The position numbers and the translations under genes are program-made. Below the pieces are notes generated by a model. That model had not been told where the DNA came from, did no database searches, and saw nothing but the letters and a program-made list of their open reading frames with translations. DNA of 64,000 nucleotides from Apostichopus japonicus (Eukaryota > Echinodermata > Holothuroidea > Aspidochirotida > Stichopodidae), in contig NC_092574.1 of NCBI RefSeq assembly GCF_037975245.1, positions 26,766,713 to 26,830,712 of the forward strand, in the 5' to 3' direction. The stretch's first letter is position 1; every line of letters begins with the position of its first letter. Shown here piece after piece: positions 1 through 13,700 of the stretch.

Positions 1-494
1 CCTTCCCGAAATGTTCCCCGACGACTCGGTCGAGTTCAAGACCAGCCACAGTTGGTTCCATATAGCACAATTCTACAATTGTTTAAGGCGTCCATACACA
101 CACGCGCGTTATGATAGACCATATATAGTATTTATATAGATACATTAGTGAGAGAGGAAAAATGGAAACGTCAAAAATGGAGTTGTCGATGTAAGGGGTA
201 GGGTGAGGCGCACACCCCTTCCGTAATCCTTGATCTGTCACTGGCTACCTGTGTATATAATAGGGATCAGCGCTTTAACTATGACTGTTCCTCTTTCTCT
301 TCCCGAGGTCTTGACTATCTTCTACGACCTCCTTTCTCCTTTTTCCCTCTTTTTTTCTTTTTCTTTTCCCTTCCTTCCTCTCCTCCTTTTCTTTTTTTCC
401 CCCTCCTTTTCCCTTTTTTCTTCTCTTTTTTTCTCTCCTCTTTTCCTTACCCGGGGGGCGCGCGCCCCCAACGCCCCCCCTGGATACGCACCTG
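1..494. mobile_element. Right part of a G/C-ended inverted-repeat element (truncated by window edge)
   Basis: Bases 1-494 are a close copy of about 1090-1594: the same CCTTCCCGAAATG start, the same pyrimidine-rich tract and the same terminal GGATACGC(A/G)CCTG. The left half lies outside the window. The tract at 300-450 is almost pure C/T and gives open frames on both strands that I do not regard as genes. Confidence 0.65.
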
Positions 495-786
495 ATGTAA
501 TTTGTTCCATTCAAATCGACTGCGCCTCGTTGAATGGAACATTCCATCTTTCAACTCATGAAATTTTTGCACTATTGCACTCATAACCATTTATTATTTG
601 TATAATAACCGATGCTTGCTTATATGATATTGACATTGAAATGTTGAACGCGCGCAGAGCGCGCGAAAATTTTTGGTTCTTTTTTTTTTGGGCAAGTCGG
701 GCAGTTTTGAGGCTGTTCATCCTGGAACGCCATTTTCATGCTCACTGATATGATGTGATATCTGCTGTTTGCTTTACAAATTCGAA

Positions 787-1594
787 CAGGCGCGTAGCGA
801 GGAATTTGCCAAGGGAGGAGCCAAGCCTGTAGGCAAATTATCTAAGCGTAGCTCCACCATGAGTTGGCGCGAAGCGTACAAGAAAAGTTTGGCCGAAAAT
901 GCCTCCCAGATCGTTGGAAATGGCACTACCCAGGACCGTTTGTTGGTGCGAAGCGTACAAGCAAATTTTGGCCGAAAATGCCTCCCAGATCGCTGGAAAT
1001 GACACTTCCCAGGCCTTGTATTTTCTATTGTGAAATTACTAGCGATATCATAAAGAAACACGCTGAAGGGGGGGGGGATGGTCTCCCCCTTCCCGAAATG
1101 CGTCATGTTCCCCGACGACACGGTCGAGTTCGAGACCAGCCACAGTTGGTTTCATAGCACAATTCTACAATTGTTTAAGGCGTATATACACACACACCCG
1201 TTATGATAGACCATATATAGTATATATATATAGATCATTAGTGAGAGAGAAAAATGGAAACGTCAAAAATGGAGTTGTCGGTGTAAGGGGTAGGGTGAGG
1301 CACACGCCCCTTCCGAAATCCTTGATCCGTCACTGGCTACCCTGTGTATATAATAGGGATCAGCGCTGTAATGATGTCACTGTTCCTCTTTCTCTTCCCG
1401 ATGTCTTGGCGATTATCTTCTACTCCCTCCGTTTCTCCTTTTTCTCTCTTTCTTCTTTTTCTTTTCCCTTCCTTCCTCTCCTCCTCCTCTTTTTTCCCCC
1501 CTCTTTTCCCTTTTTCTTCTCTTTTTTTCTCTCCTCTTTTTCTTACCCGGCGGCGCGCGCGCCCCCAACGCCCCCCCCCTTGGATACGCGCCTG
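787..1594. mobile_element. MITE-like element with CAGGCGCGTAGC ends
   Basis: The left end reads CAGGCGCGTAGCGAGG and the right end is its near complement, ggatacgcgcctg. A run of G lies inside. It contains an internal tandem duplication of roughly 87 bp (about 864-1020) around the words CGTACAAG and CCTCCCAGATCG. A short member of the same family is at 55681-55946, where an 8-bp target duplication is clear. I see no target duplication here. No coding capacity. Confidence 0.65.
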
Positions 1595-1657
1595 CCTACT
1601 GCCCATATTGACCCTGTGTGTGTAGCGGCGCAATTTGACACCGCTACTGTTTCCGTT

Positions 1658-1903
1658 AAGCCCGGGTCACATCTGCGCGATTCAACACGCGATTCAACTC
1701 GCAATACAATTGAAGGTTGAATCGCGTAGTTAGACACGGGTATCAACTTGTCGCGCAATAAAAGTTGCGCCGTCGATTTGGGTTGATTTGCAATAGAGCA
1801 ATGTCCTAATCAGCGCAACTTCTCAGAAGCAACTTTTCTGATTCGCGTGATTTTAATTGCGAGTTGAATCGCGTGTTGAATCGCGCAGATGTGACCCGGG
1901 CTT
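1658..1903. mobile_element. MITE with perfect 48-bp terminal inverted repeats
   Basis: Bases 1658-1705 are the exact reverse complement of 1856-1903, starting AAGCCCGGGTCACATC and ending GATGTGACCCGGGCTT. The flanks continue the symmetry as TA on both sides, so a TA target duplication, as in Tc1/mariner-like or Harbinger-like MITEs, is possible. The interior of about 150 bp is itself rich in inverted GCGCAACTT/AAGTTGCGC words. No coding capacity. The perfect arms suggest a young insertion. Confidence 0.85.
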
Positions 1904-1904
1904 A

Positions 1905-2968
1905 GAGATTCTATATCTCTAATTTCCGTCTAAATATACGGCTCTGGTTTCCGTCAGAGCCGGCTCTGGTTTCCGTCAACTTTTAGCGCCCTTAACTACC
2001 CTTGTGGTATCGCTAGTTCGAACTTACACCACTTCGACTTTCGACCGCTCGACACGACGAGCTACCAACGTCGTTGATCGCATACATTAATCGACTTATT
2101 ATTACTTTCGATCGGATTATTCTTATCAACTTGGGAAACGTTCCTATCCGACCGCTATATATATTTTATTGGTACGTAGGCCTACGTACCGCATTCCTTT
2201 ATTTCTTTACATAAACTATACGTATTTTGTGAAAGATCTAAACATACTTTTAATTATGGATAGATGCTGTATTTACTATTAAGTTATTCGTAACGGACCG
2301 ACCCAGTTGACCGGAGTTATTTTTGCTGTGCTAGACGAACTGGTTAGTAATAATTTCGTTTAAATTTGTAACCGAATCTGACATGAAAGTACATAAAATA
2401 TTGACCCAACTGGACGGGAACAGCTCTAGTAGTAGTAGAGAGTTTCAGTGACGGACACATGATTGTCAACTGTGAGAGGCGGTACGGTAATAGAAATTTC
2501 CCTCGGCTGGTTGAGATAGGCGCATTAATCTCTACGGAAGGGCCATATTGGCGAATAGAGGATTTTTTTCATAAAGGAGAGGTTGAGGCCCTGGAGTCGT
2601 TTAAGACGAATTGCTTGTCTTGGGTCTAGGGGTCCTACCCAGAAAAAGTAATGACATTTAGAAGTCAACGGTTGCATTCTGGAGTGCAATTAGGGTAAAC
2701 ATTAAGTCTATAATTATATCTTAACACAAGGTTGTACTAAACTAATTCATTTGAATTTTAGTGTGGGGTTGAAAATAGAATGTAAACCTGGAGGGGTGGT
2801 ACATATATTTCAGCCTCAACTGAATGTTTAAAATCTCCCGACTGAATCATATTCCCGACTGAAAATGGAACGTTGGGCAGTCCCTGCCCCCTTTGCGCGT
2901 GCTACTTCAGAGTATGAAGGTGTTAACATATATAATTGTTGATTATGGAAGTTTAGAAGAATCAATCT
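1905..2968. other. Intergenic, no gene seen
   Basis: AT-rich sequence with no coding signal I can support. A short direct repeat of GGCTCTGGTTTCCGTCA occurs near 1940-1978. Confidence 0.5.
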
Positions 2969-3207
2969 CAAGGGCGTAGGAACCGGGGGGGGGGGGGCTG
3001 GGGGGCGCCAGCCCCCCCAGTGAAAATTATGGAGGGGCGGAAGTATCATTCCGCCCCTCCCCCCGCTTCGCAAGTCAGAAAACCCATTTTTCATTTCCAA
3101 ATGAGAAAAAAATCTCATTTGGAGCACCAAATTGCATCTAAGGCCAGGTGAAAATGCCATCAATCTTCAGCCCCCCCCCCACTCAAAAGTACCTTCCTAC
3201 GCCACTG
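2969..3207. mobile_element. MITE, hAT-like, GGCGTAGG-ended, with 8-bp target duplication
   Basis: The left end CAAGGGCGTAGGAACC is followed by a G run. The right end TTCCTACGCCACTG is its near complement. The element is flanked by an exact 8-bp direct repeat ATCAATCT (2961-2968 and 3208-3215). An 8-bp duplication is typical of hAT-type transposition. Related longer copies are at 29814-30170 and 50537-50894. No coding capacity. Confidence 0.85.
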
Positions 3208-3215
3208 ATCAATCT

Positions 3216-4333
3216 ACAGGGATCGAGTGTAATACACGTGGAGTTAGTGTCCATTATACCTAAAATAACTATACTTTAGAAATGCTAAGCTGTCCTTTAA
3301 AAACCTTATAATCTTCACTACACTATCTCAGCAATTTTCTGTAAAATGTTTAAATCTAGACTTATATCCGAACAAAGTGCAGAAATTCGTTGAACTGCTG
3401 ACTTATTGAATTTTGGTAATTTATCATTTTGCAATTAAAAAATGATTTGCCAGTACTTTGCATCTTGTGAGTACTTTGCATCTCAACAACTTTGTGCAAA
3501 GGGTTCTTTTACTAACTGCATTTTACTGTCTCACAAAGAAATGATCACTCTGAGATTTTTGTGGTCAATTCATCACTACTATATTTGATCTGATTTCAAT
3601 TTTGTTACATTTTATTCTTTCAATAGTTTGTTGACTTACTAACTCTATGTGAAATGAAGATATTATCAATTGCTGCAAATCATACGTTAATAAAACTGAC
3701 AAGCAATTATTCTGTCGTTTTTGATTTCCTGACTTATTAAAACATAACAAATTCACCAAACTGTTGCAAATTTTGAAGATATTCACTCATGCAAATCATT
3801 TTTTGAAAATTGCTAACATCTTTGAAGAAAAATCTAACAGTTTGACTGCAACGTACCGTTGCCATGCAACTCATCTCGCTTTTCAATTAGTCTTTAACAA
3901 AATGAGATACTAAAGACTCGATAGTTTGGTTTGCTACAACAGCAAAAAGTGTGCCCATCCATACATGTCATATAAATAACAAGTGTCTTAAGATCCTGGC
4001 AAGATTAAAATTCAAGCATATGAAATAAAAGCTTCAAAAGACAACAGTAAATCAAGGACACTTGCATTTTACACTATTTTATTTCAGCTTTTGGTCCTTA
4101 CAAGAGTTTTCTTTTAAATTAATTGATGTCTGAAACCATACAGTGGTTAAATTCCAAGGGTAATAGTATGGACAGTGCATTTGTAATAGCTACCGGGATA
4201 TCTTTTTTTTTACAAATTCACCTCATCCACAAACAATTGTCCCTAAAAGAATCTCAAATAAGTAATGTCCAAGAAGTATTTTAAAACGTTTTATAATTCT
4301 GAAAATGATCAAGTGTTCATCCACTGGAATGTT
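3216..4333. other. Intergenic, no gene seen
   Basis: AT-rich with many short open frames and stops. I see no recognisable protein or RNA gene. Confidence 0.45.
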
Positions 4334-5684
4334 CAGAACTGAATCTATTCTGTTCACTGAAATTTCTTAACAGTAATAGAGAATGATAATCTGAATCTAC
4401 TCTGTCCACTGAAATTCATAGCAGTAATTAGAATAATGAACTGAATCTATTCTGTCCACTGAAATTCATAGCAGTAAATAGAATAATAATCTGAATCTAT
4501 TCTGTTCACTGAAATTCATAGCAGTAAATAGAATGATAAACAGAATCTATTCTGTCCACTGAAATTCATAGCAGTAAATAGAATGATGAACTGAATCTAT
4601 TCTGTCCATGATATTCTTAGCAGTGAATAGAATGATTAACTGAATCTATTCTGTCCATGAAATTCTCAACAGTTAAATAGGATGATGAACTCAATCTATT
4701 GTTCACTTAAATTCTTAATGTGAACAGAATGATGAACTGAATCTATTATGTCCACTGGAATTCTTAACAGTAAATAGAATGATGAATTGAATCTATTCTG
4801 TTCACTGGAATTCTTAACAGTGAACAGAATGATGAACTGAATCTATTATGTCCACTGGAATTCTTAACAGTAAATAGAATGATGAATTGAATCTATTATG
4901 TCCACTGGAATTCTTAACAGTAAATAGAATGATGAATTGAATCTATTCTGTTCACTGGAATTCTTAACAGTGAACAGAATGATGAACTGAATCTATTATG
5001 TCCACTGGAATTCTTAACAGTAAATAGAATGATGAATTGAATCTATTCTGTTCACTGGAATTCTTAACAGTAAATAGAATGATGAACTGAATCTATTATG
5101 TCCACTGGAATTCTTAACAGTAAATAGAATGATGAACTGAATCTATTCTGTTCACTGGAATTCTTAACAGTAAATAGAATGATGAACTGAATCTATTCTG
5201 TTCACTGAAATTCTTAACAGTAAATAGAATGATTAACTGAATCTATTATGTCCACTGGAATTCTTAACAGTAAATAGAATGATGAACTGAATCTATTCTG
5301 TTCACTGGAATTCTTAACAGTAAATAGAATGATGAACTGAATCTATTCTGTTCACTGAAATTCTTAACAGTAAATAGAATGATGAACTGAATCTATTATG
5401 TCCACTGGAATTCTTAACAGTAAATAGAATGATGAACTGAATCTATTCTGTTCACTGGAATTCTTAACAGTAAATAGAATGATGAACTGAATCTATTCTG
5501 TTCACTGAAATTCTTAACAGTTAAATAGGATGATGAACTGAATCTATTCTGTTCACTGGAATTCTTAACAGTAAATAGAATGATGAACTGAATCTATTAT
5601 GTCCACTGGAATTCTTAACAGTAAATAGAATGATGAATTGAATGTATTCTGTTCACTGAAATTATTAACAGTAAATAGAATGAT
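4334..5684. repeat. Minisatellite, 50-bp unit, about 27 copies
   Basis: Tandem units of 50 bp share the words CTGAATCTATTCTGTTCACTG and TTCTTAACAGTAAATAGAAT. Units at the left end (4334-4700) are the most diverged. The middle and right units are nearly identical and fall into TTCACTGGAA/TCCACTGGAA and GATGAACTGA/GATGAATTGA variants. 50 is not a multiple of three and no long frame crosses the array. It lies about 2 kb beyond the stop codon of the CKAP2-type gene. Confidence 0.9.
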
Positions 5685-7719
5685 GTTCATTTCAGCATGG
5701 AAGGTTCATGCTTCACAATAGTACAAACAGTTAGAACTTGAAGGTGACGACAGATTTACATCAATGTAAGTTGTGAAGTTTCCAGCAGCCTGAAAACTTC
5801 ATATTAAGCCCAATTATTGATAACTTCCTTAAAGATTTATTTCTCCTTAATACACCGGATAGCGAGTCTATATACAAGTGCACTTATAACATATTAACGT
5901 TTCTATCTTAAATCTTATGACTGAAATTTTGCTAGAATTACAGTTGAAGCTATCAAACATAAATAGTAACAATGTTATATTACATGCACAATGAAACATG
6001 TTAAAATTTTGATGCAGTCCTTCAAGTTCATGACTAATTCTAGCTAAGATTGTCAAATTTGCAAATTAAAATGAATAAATTAAATGTAATTACATCTTAA
6101 AATCTCAAAGGCTTTTTAAAAAGTTTCCACAATGCATTTGTGCACACTTAAAAGGAATTGAGAATAAAGAGGCAAAGTGTGACATTCTGACAGCATTCTT
6201 ACAGTGCTGCCTATTTCAAATGCTGTAGTACAGAACTGAAGTAGGAACAAACATTTTACTACTCTCTGTTCCTCTCCCCTCCTCTATCCCACAAGTACGG
6301 CCCTTGCCCTCTTTGCTTCCTCCCTGGTGACCCACCTCCATCCACCACTAAACCCCTGCCGACTGTAGGTCCCTCCAGCTAGACAACACTGCTGATCATG
6401 TGACTGGCATGGAGAACAAGCAGGACATTAAATTTTATCATACCAAGCTCTTTACTAGGACTCAACTTATGAAAAGTACATCCATGGTCAAATATCTTGA
6501 CACAGAAAAACAAATTTAATAAGCTTCTTTTATTTGGTTTTCTCCCATTAAACCTGGTAGAGTACTAGGAATATGTACTCATGTTTTGAATGAAACACTT
6601 TAAGTTTACTAAGTCAAGGGAAACTTTCCGCCATCAATTTATTAATTGTGGATTTTCTAGGACAAAAATTGGTTGTGAATGTTTTGAGCAGTCTGCATCT
6701 CATAAGTTGCTGTCTTAAACAATGCAAGGTCATTGGTCTCATGTCGATACAGACAACTCACAACATTAGAAGATTGGTAAAGGATTAACTTTGGGATACC
6801 AAACTTGAAATTTGTTACCAACCCATGTACAAAATCAATTGGAGTAATATGAAATGAAATATAAAGCATTTTAGTAATTAATATTTGAGGTCTATCGCAT
6901 CCCACCTCAGACAGCCTTGGCTTTTGGCTTGATTGCCACAGGTGGCTGCCTTCTCATACATTTAAGTTTTTATTTAAAACTAAACAAGGCCCCCCCCCCA
7001 CCAACCCCCAAACATGCTTAATACAGCCTTTCTCTCACAGCAAGAATTATTTACCTGTTGATCAACTTACAGTATTTAATGTTTAATCATGTGGCACAGT
7101 ATTTACATTTCATAGAGACGTTCACATATTATGATTTTATACAAATGATTTCAATAATTATTATACAGTTAAAAGCCAAGTAAACTCCATCAATTTACTC
7201 AACCCTTCTGTATCTCACTACAATTTTTGATCAAACAAATCTGTAATTTTCTTTCAAGAAACCAACATTTTGCACCCCTAGTACACATATAATTTCACCC
7301 ACCTGTTTTCCCTTCAGCTAATGGTACAATTCTCTACACGTATGCTTCGAATCATTAGTCCACACACACAATGGTAATCACTTCAAGGCATTCATATTCA
7401 GATTAGTCTAGGCCTTGGTACAGCTGTAATGTAAACTGAATGTAAGTGTGGTAGGCAAAATGTAAAGTCTTGATATTCTGTATGAAAGAGTACCAAATTT
7501 ATACTAGATCTGCTTGTGACACTAAACTAACAACAATATTTTTGCTTCTGTGTTTGCAGGAAAGGGGACATTACGCTGCAAACACAGGCAGCTACAGTAT
7601 ATGGGCTGTGCATAGTTTCTAATTGAAGATTCTTCTGGAATGGTTTGAAGCACAAAATCATTTCATTATGATTAAAAATAATATTGCAAGCTCCCAATAA
7701 TGGATCAATCAATCGCGTT
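5685..7719. other. 3' flank / possible 3' UTR of the CKAP2-type gene
   Basis: AT-rich sequence downstream (minus strand) of the CKAP2 stop. No further coding exon is recognisable. A C run occurs near 6990. The transcript end cannot be placed from sequence alone. Confidence 0.4.
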
Positions 7720-10700
7720 TCAGATTGACATCTCTTCATCATTAAGATCAAACTCTTCCTCTAAAGCTCTGTTTGATCTCAGAACAAGCTGCACCGGTTC
7801 TTCCAGAGGCAAATCTTCAATTTCTCTCAAATTGCTGACGCACATGTCAACCTCACCTCGCTGACGTGATGCGAAGCTGACCGATTTTCGTTTGGAGAGG
7901 CGGATAGATCTTCTTACTGGAGTGATAATCATCGTCGAGGGAGTAGTGTCTGATGTACGTCCCAGTGCCTGCTGGATCCTAATAGGGAGAGAAAATATCA
8001 ACAACATTTTCAGCTATAAACAGACCTTCAAAATTTGTCAAATATTGTGTATGTTTTCAATTTTCCAGATTTCCAAGACCTTATCAATTTTTTTCCCCAC
8101 TTGGCAGCGATAAATTTATCAATTCTTTGAATGCTTTCACAAAGTTAATGTTTCCAAACAGTGACATTCTTGTTGATCTTCAATGTCCTAATCCTCTGAT
8201 CAAGTGAAATTTTATTGACATCACACATGACAGAACAAAACAGATATTTAGTTACTTTGGACCTTTGGCTTTTGCCTGTTTACTTCCTTAGAAAAACATA
8301 TTAAATTTACCTAAATACCTAGTATCTTCCAAAATATAAAAGAAGAAAAAGAAGTTTTATGTATCATAACATAAGCTGCACATAACTTTTTATTATCAGA
8401 ATATGTTTGCTCTCATTTAGGCCTGTGCATTAGCTGATCTGTGTCTAAATTCAGGTCAATGCCAGTAAGAACTTGACTTTAACCAGGAGATTTTATGAGC
8501 ACTGTTTTTTTATAGCGAGTGGCTAAAATTGAAATATCTAAAATTGGTTGGTTCTGGATCAAACTACTCTAGGGAAGTTGGCCAGCATTTGTCCACAAAT
8601 TGGCTAACTTCCTTTATCTTGAACAGTTAGCTACTGATGCTTCACCCTGGTAGTCAATATCTATTCTATGATAGAGTTATAATTAATGTTTTATTTTAAA
8701 ACCCTTATGTTTGTACATATCTAGCAAATCCATAATTTAGTGAATGACAAAACTGCCAGATCTTTTCGCATCTAGTTAACAGTGAAGTGTCTCAGGAGAT
8801 GTTTACCTCATAAACACAATAATAGTGCAATATCAAATAATTTTAGTAAACTTTAAACAAAACTGGGAACTATATTTCAATGCAATTTAGAGAACTCAAT
8901 GTTAAGAGGTCAAGGTATGGTGTAGATGATAGCCTCATAACAGATTCTCTTGACCTTAGTATGCAATAATGTTGCTATGCAGTGTTTCTCTTGACCTAAG
9001 TATGCAATATTGCTGCTATGCAGTGATTCTCTTGACCTAAGTATCAATAATGTTGTTATGCATTGTTTCTCTTGACCTAAGTATGCAATATTGCTGCTAT
9101 GCATTGTTTCTCTTGACCTAAGTATGCAATATTGCTGCTATGCAGTGATTCTCTTGACCTAAGTATCAATAATGTTGTTATGCAGTGTTTCTCTTGACCT
9201 AAGTATGCAATATTGCTGCTATGCAGTGATTCTCTTGACCTAAGTATCAATAATGTTGTTATGCATTGTTTCTCTTGACCTAAGTATCAATAATGTTGCT
9301 ATGCATTTCTCTTGACCTAAGTATCCAATATTGCTGCTATGCATTGTTTCTCTTGACCTAAGTATGCAATATTGCTGCTATGCAGTGATTCTCTTGACCT
9401 AAGTATGCAATATTGCTGCTATGCATTGTTTCTCTTGACCGAAGTATCAATACTGTTGTTATGCAGTGTTTCTCTTGACCTAAGTATGCAATATTGCTGC
9501 TATGCATTGTTTCTCTTGACCTAAGTATCAATAATGTTGTTATGCATTGTTTCTCTTGACCTAAGTATGCAATATTGCTGCTATGCATTGTTTCTCTTGA
9601 CCTAAGTATGCAATATTGCTGCTATGCAGTGTTTCTCTTGACCTAAGTATCAATAATGTTGTTATGCATTGTTTCTCTTGACCTAAGTATGCAATATTGC
9701 TGCTATGCATTGTTTCTCTTGACCTAAGTATGCAATATTGCTGCTATGCAGTGATTCTCTTGACCTAAGTATCAATAATGTTGTTATGCAGTGTTTCTCT
9801 TGACCTAAGTATTCAATAATGTTGCTATGCAGTGATTCTCTTGACCTAAGTATCAATAATGTTGTTATGCAGTGTTTCTCTTGACCTAAGTATGCAATAT
9901 TGCTGCTATGCAGTGTTTCTCTTGACCTAAGTATTCAATAATCCTGTGGTTGATAACACAACTTGGCCGTTTGCCGGTGTGTACCTTTTAAAGTATGGTG
10001 TAGCATCCCTGACTTGGTACTTCACTGCTGACGATTCTTCATGTTCTCCCAAAGGACTGAGCAATTGAAAGCAGGATCTTCTTGATTTACGTGGAGTGGG
10101 TGTAGCTGGAGGTCCAGGAATAGTTTCTATGGAAACCTCTTTTGTCTCTTCCATAAGAGCCTGATGAAACCCAAAAAATGCATGAAAAAGTATCTTAAAT
10201 AATAAAATAAAGTATGCCTTTGGAAAAGAGTTACTGAACTGAAAAAGAAAAAAAAAAACGGTAAATTTCAACATACAAAAACAGTTTTTGTGTACGTCAA
10301 AACTGTATTTAGAGTACTAAGCAATATGCTAGTATTTTACTTAAGTTACAAATAAGCACTTTATGCTATCAAATTGATGAATGTTTCTTGCATATATAAG
10401 CAGAATCATTTACTAATATTTTCTATATAAAATTTGCTTCTATCCTCTAAACTGCAATCTGAATGTATTTTTTATTTTTTACTTAATCTTTACCCCTTGA
10501 TATTAAATATGTTGAATCACCTCTGGAATTATTTCATCAATGCTTTGTCCATTGAAGGCTTCTTGTACTGTTTTCCTACATTCCAGAAAGGATTCCATAT
10601 CACTCAAGTAGGGTAGTTTAGTCTCTATATTTGTTAGCCAATCAAATAGATATTCTGCTGGACAACCCTGTAAAATAAAAAAACAAAACAATGTTGATGT

Positions 10701-13700
10701 TCAGGAAATATCACAGTTGTATGTACAGTAATACATAGATCATATGCAGGCCTGCAAACCTAAAAACATACATACACACTGTACTGTCCAACATCACGAA
10801 AATGAAAGGCATATAATCAGGGCGTCCGTAGGTTGAATAGGTGTTTACATCAAATTCAGTTTGCTTGGTAACTCAATACCCCAAAATTGGTAATTGATAA
10901 ATTGGTATCACCCCCAAAGTTGATGTTCTATTCACCAAACCTACACATCTCTCCTACAGTGTACAGTACATATTGATGTTCTATTCACCAAACCTACACA
11001 TCTCTCCTACAGTGCACATATTGGTGTTCTATTCACCAAACCTACACATCTCTCCTACAGTGTACATATTGGTGTTCTATTCACCAAACCGACACATCTC
11101 TCCTACAGTGTACAAATTGGTGTTCTATTCACCAAACCTACACATCTCTCCTACAGTGTACATATTGGTGTTCTATTCACCAAACCTACACATCTCTCCT
11201 ACAGTGTTCATATTGGTGTTCTACTCACCAAACCTACACATCTCTCCTACATTGGTAATATTGGTGTTCTATTCACCAAACCTACACATCTCTCCTACAG
11301 TGTACAAATTGGTGTTCTATTCACAAAACCTACACATCTCTCCTACAGTGTACATATTGGTGTTCTATTCACCAAACCTACACATCTCTCCTACAGTGTA
11401 CATATTGGTGTTCTATTCATCAAACCTACACATCTCTCCTACAGTGTACATATTAGTGTTCTATTCACCAAACCTACACATCTCTCCTATAGTGTTCATA
11501 TTGGTTTTCTATTCATCAAACCTACACATCTCTCCTACAGTGTACATATTGATGTTCTATTCATCAAAACCTACACATCTCTCCTACAGTGTACATGTTG
11601 GTGTTCTATTCACCAAACCTACACATCTCTCCTACAGTGTACATATTGGTGTTCTATTCACCAAACCTACACATCTCTCCTATAGTGTTCATATTGGTTT
11701 TCTATTCATCAAACCTACACATCTCTCCTACATTGGTAATATTGGTGTTCTATTCACCAAACCTGCACATCTCTCCTACAGTGTACATATTGGTGTTCTA
11801 TTCACCAAACCTACACATCTCTCCTATAGTGTACATATTGGTGTTCTATTCACTAAACCTACACATCTCTCCTACAGTGTACATATTGGTGTTCTATTCA
11901 CTAATCCTACACATCTCTCCTGCAATGTATATATTGGTGTTCTATTCACCAAACCTACACATCTCTCCTACAGTGTTCATATTGGTGTTCTATTCATCAA
12001 ACCTACACATCTCTCCTACAGTATACATATTGGTGTTCTATTCACTAAACCTACACATCTCTCCTACAGTGTACATATTGGTGTTCTATTCACCAAACCT
12101 ACACATCTCTCCTACAGTGTACATATTGGTGTTCTATTCACCAAACATACACATCTCTCCTACAGTGTACATATTGGTGTTCTGTTCATCAAACCTACAC
12201 ATCTCTCCTACAGTGTACATATAGGTGTTCTATTCATTAAACCTACACATCTCTCCTACAGTGTACATATTGGTGTTCTATTCACCAAACCTACACATCT
12301 CTCCTATAGTGTTCATATTGGTTTTCTATTCATCAAACCTACACATGTCTCCTACATTGGTAATATTGGTGTTCTATTCACTAAACCTGCACATCTCTCC
12401 TACAGTGTACATATTGGTGTTCTATTCACCAAACCTACACATCTCTCCTATAGTGTACATATTGGTGTTCTATTCACTAAACCTACACATCTCTCCTACA
12501 GTGTACATATTGGTGTTCTATTCACTAATCCTACACATCTCTCCTGCAATGTATATATTGGTGTTCTATTCACCAAACCTACACATCTCTCCTACAGTGT
12601 TCATATTGGTGTTCTATTCATCAAACCTACACATCTCTCCTACAGTATACATATTGGTGTTCTATTCACTAAACCTACACATCTCTCCTACAGTGTACAT
12701 ATTGGTGTTCTATTCACCAAACCTACACATCTCTCCTACAGTGTACATATTGGTGTTCTATTCACCAAACATACACATCTCTCCTACAGTGTACATATTG
12801 GTGTTCTGTTCATCAAACCTACACATCTCTCCTACAGTGTACATATAGGTGTTCTATTCATTAAACCTACACATCTCTCCTACAGTGTACATATTGGTGT
12901 TCTATTCACCAAACCTACACATCTCTCCTATAGTGTACATATTGGTGTTCTATTCACCAAACCTACACTTCTCTCCTACAGTGTACATATTGGTGTTCTA
13001 TTCACCAAACCTACACATCTCTCCTACAGTGTACATGTTGGTGTTCTATTCACCAAACATACACATCTCTCCTACAGTGTACTGTACATATTGGTGTTCT
13101 ATTCACCAAACCTACACATCTCTCCTACAGTGTACATATAGGTGTTCTATTCATTAAACCTACACATCTCTCCTACAGTGTACATATTGGTGTTCTATTC
13201 ACCAAACCTACACATCTCTCCTACAGTGTACATGTTGGTGTTCTATTCACCAAACATACACATCTCTCCTACAGTGTACTGTACATATTGGTGTTCTATT
13301 CACCAAACCTACACATCTCTCCTACAGTGTACATATCGGTTTAAATATTGGTTATATGTGTGTTTTATTGTAATCGATTGTATGTACAGAGTCATGAATT
13401 ACTTGGTTTTATTATTGGTAATATGTGGGTTTTCTTGTTTAAGGTTGTATGTTCAGAGTCATGAATTAATTGGTTTTATAATTGGTAATATGTTGCTTAT
13501 ATTGTTTAAGGCTGTATGTACAGAGTCGTGAAGTACTTGGTTTTATTATTGGTAATATGTGGGTTTCATTGTATTCGGTTGTATGTACAGAGTCGTGAAT
13601 TACTTGGTTTTATTATTGGTAATATACGGATTTTATTGTTTAAGGTTGTGTGTAATGAGTCACGATTTCTTTTGATTTCCTCTTCCAACTGATCATTGGA

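Noticed and set aside
230-1720. Frames rich in Ser/Phe/Leu or Lys/Glu/Arg
   Set aside because: They are translations of C/T-rich tracts inside the MITE-like element, open on both strands by composition alone.
7892-8113. Plus-strand frame over the last CKAP2 exon
   Set aside because: It is antisense to a well-supported exon and has no independent support.
10973-13141. 722-codon open frame
   Set aside because: It is entirely the 48-bp minisatellite, changes reading of the unit midway after a one-base insertion, and lies in an intron of a gene on the other strand.
4334-13336. CRISPR-like regular repeats
   Set aside because: Units are head-to-tail tandem copies without unique spacers and the genome is eukaryotic. 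They are minisatellites.
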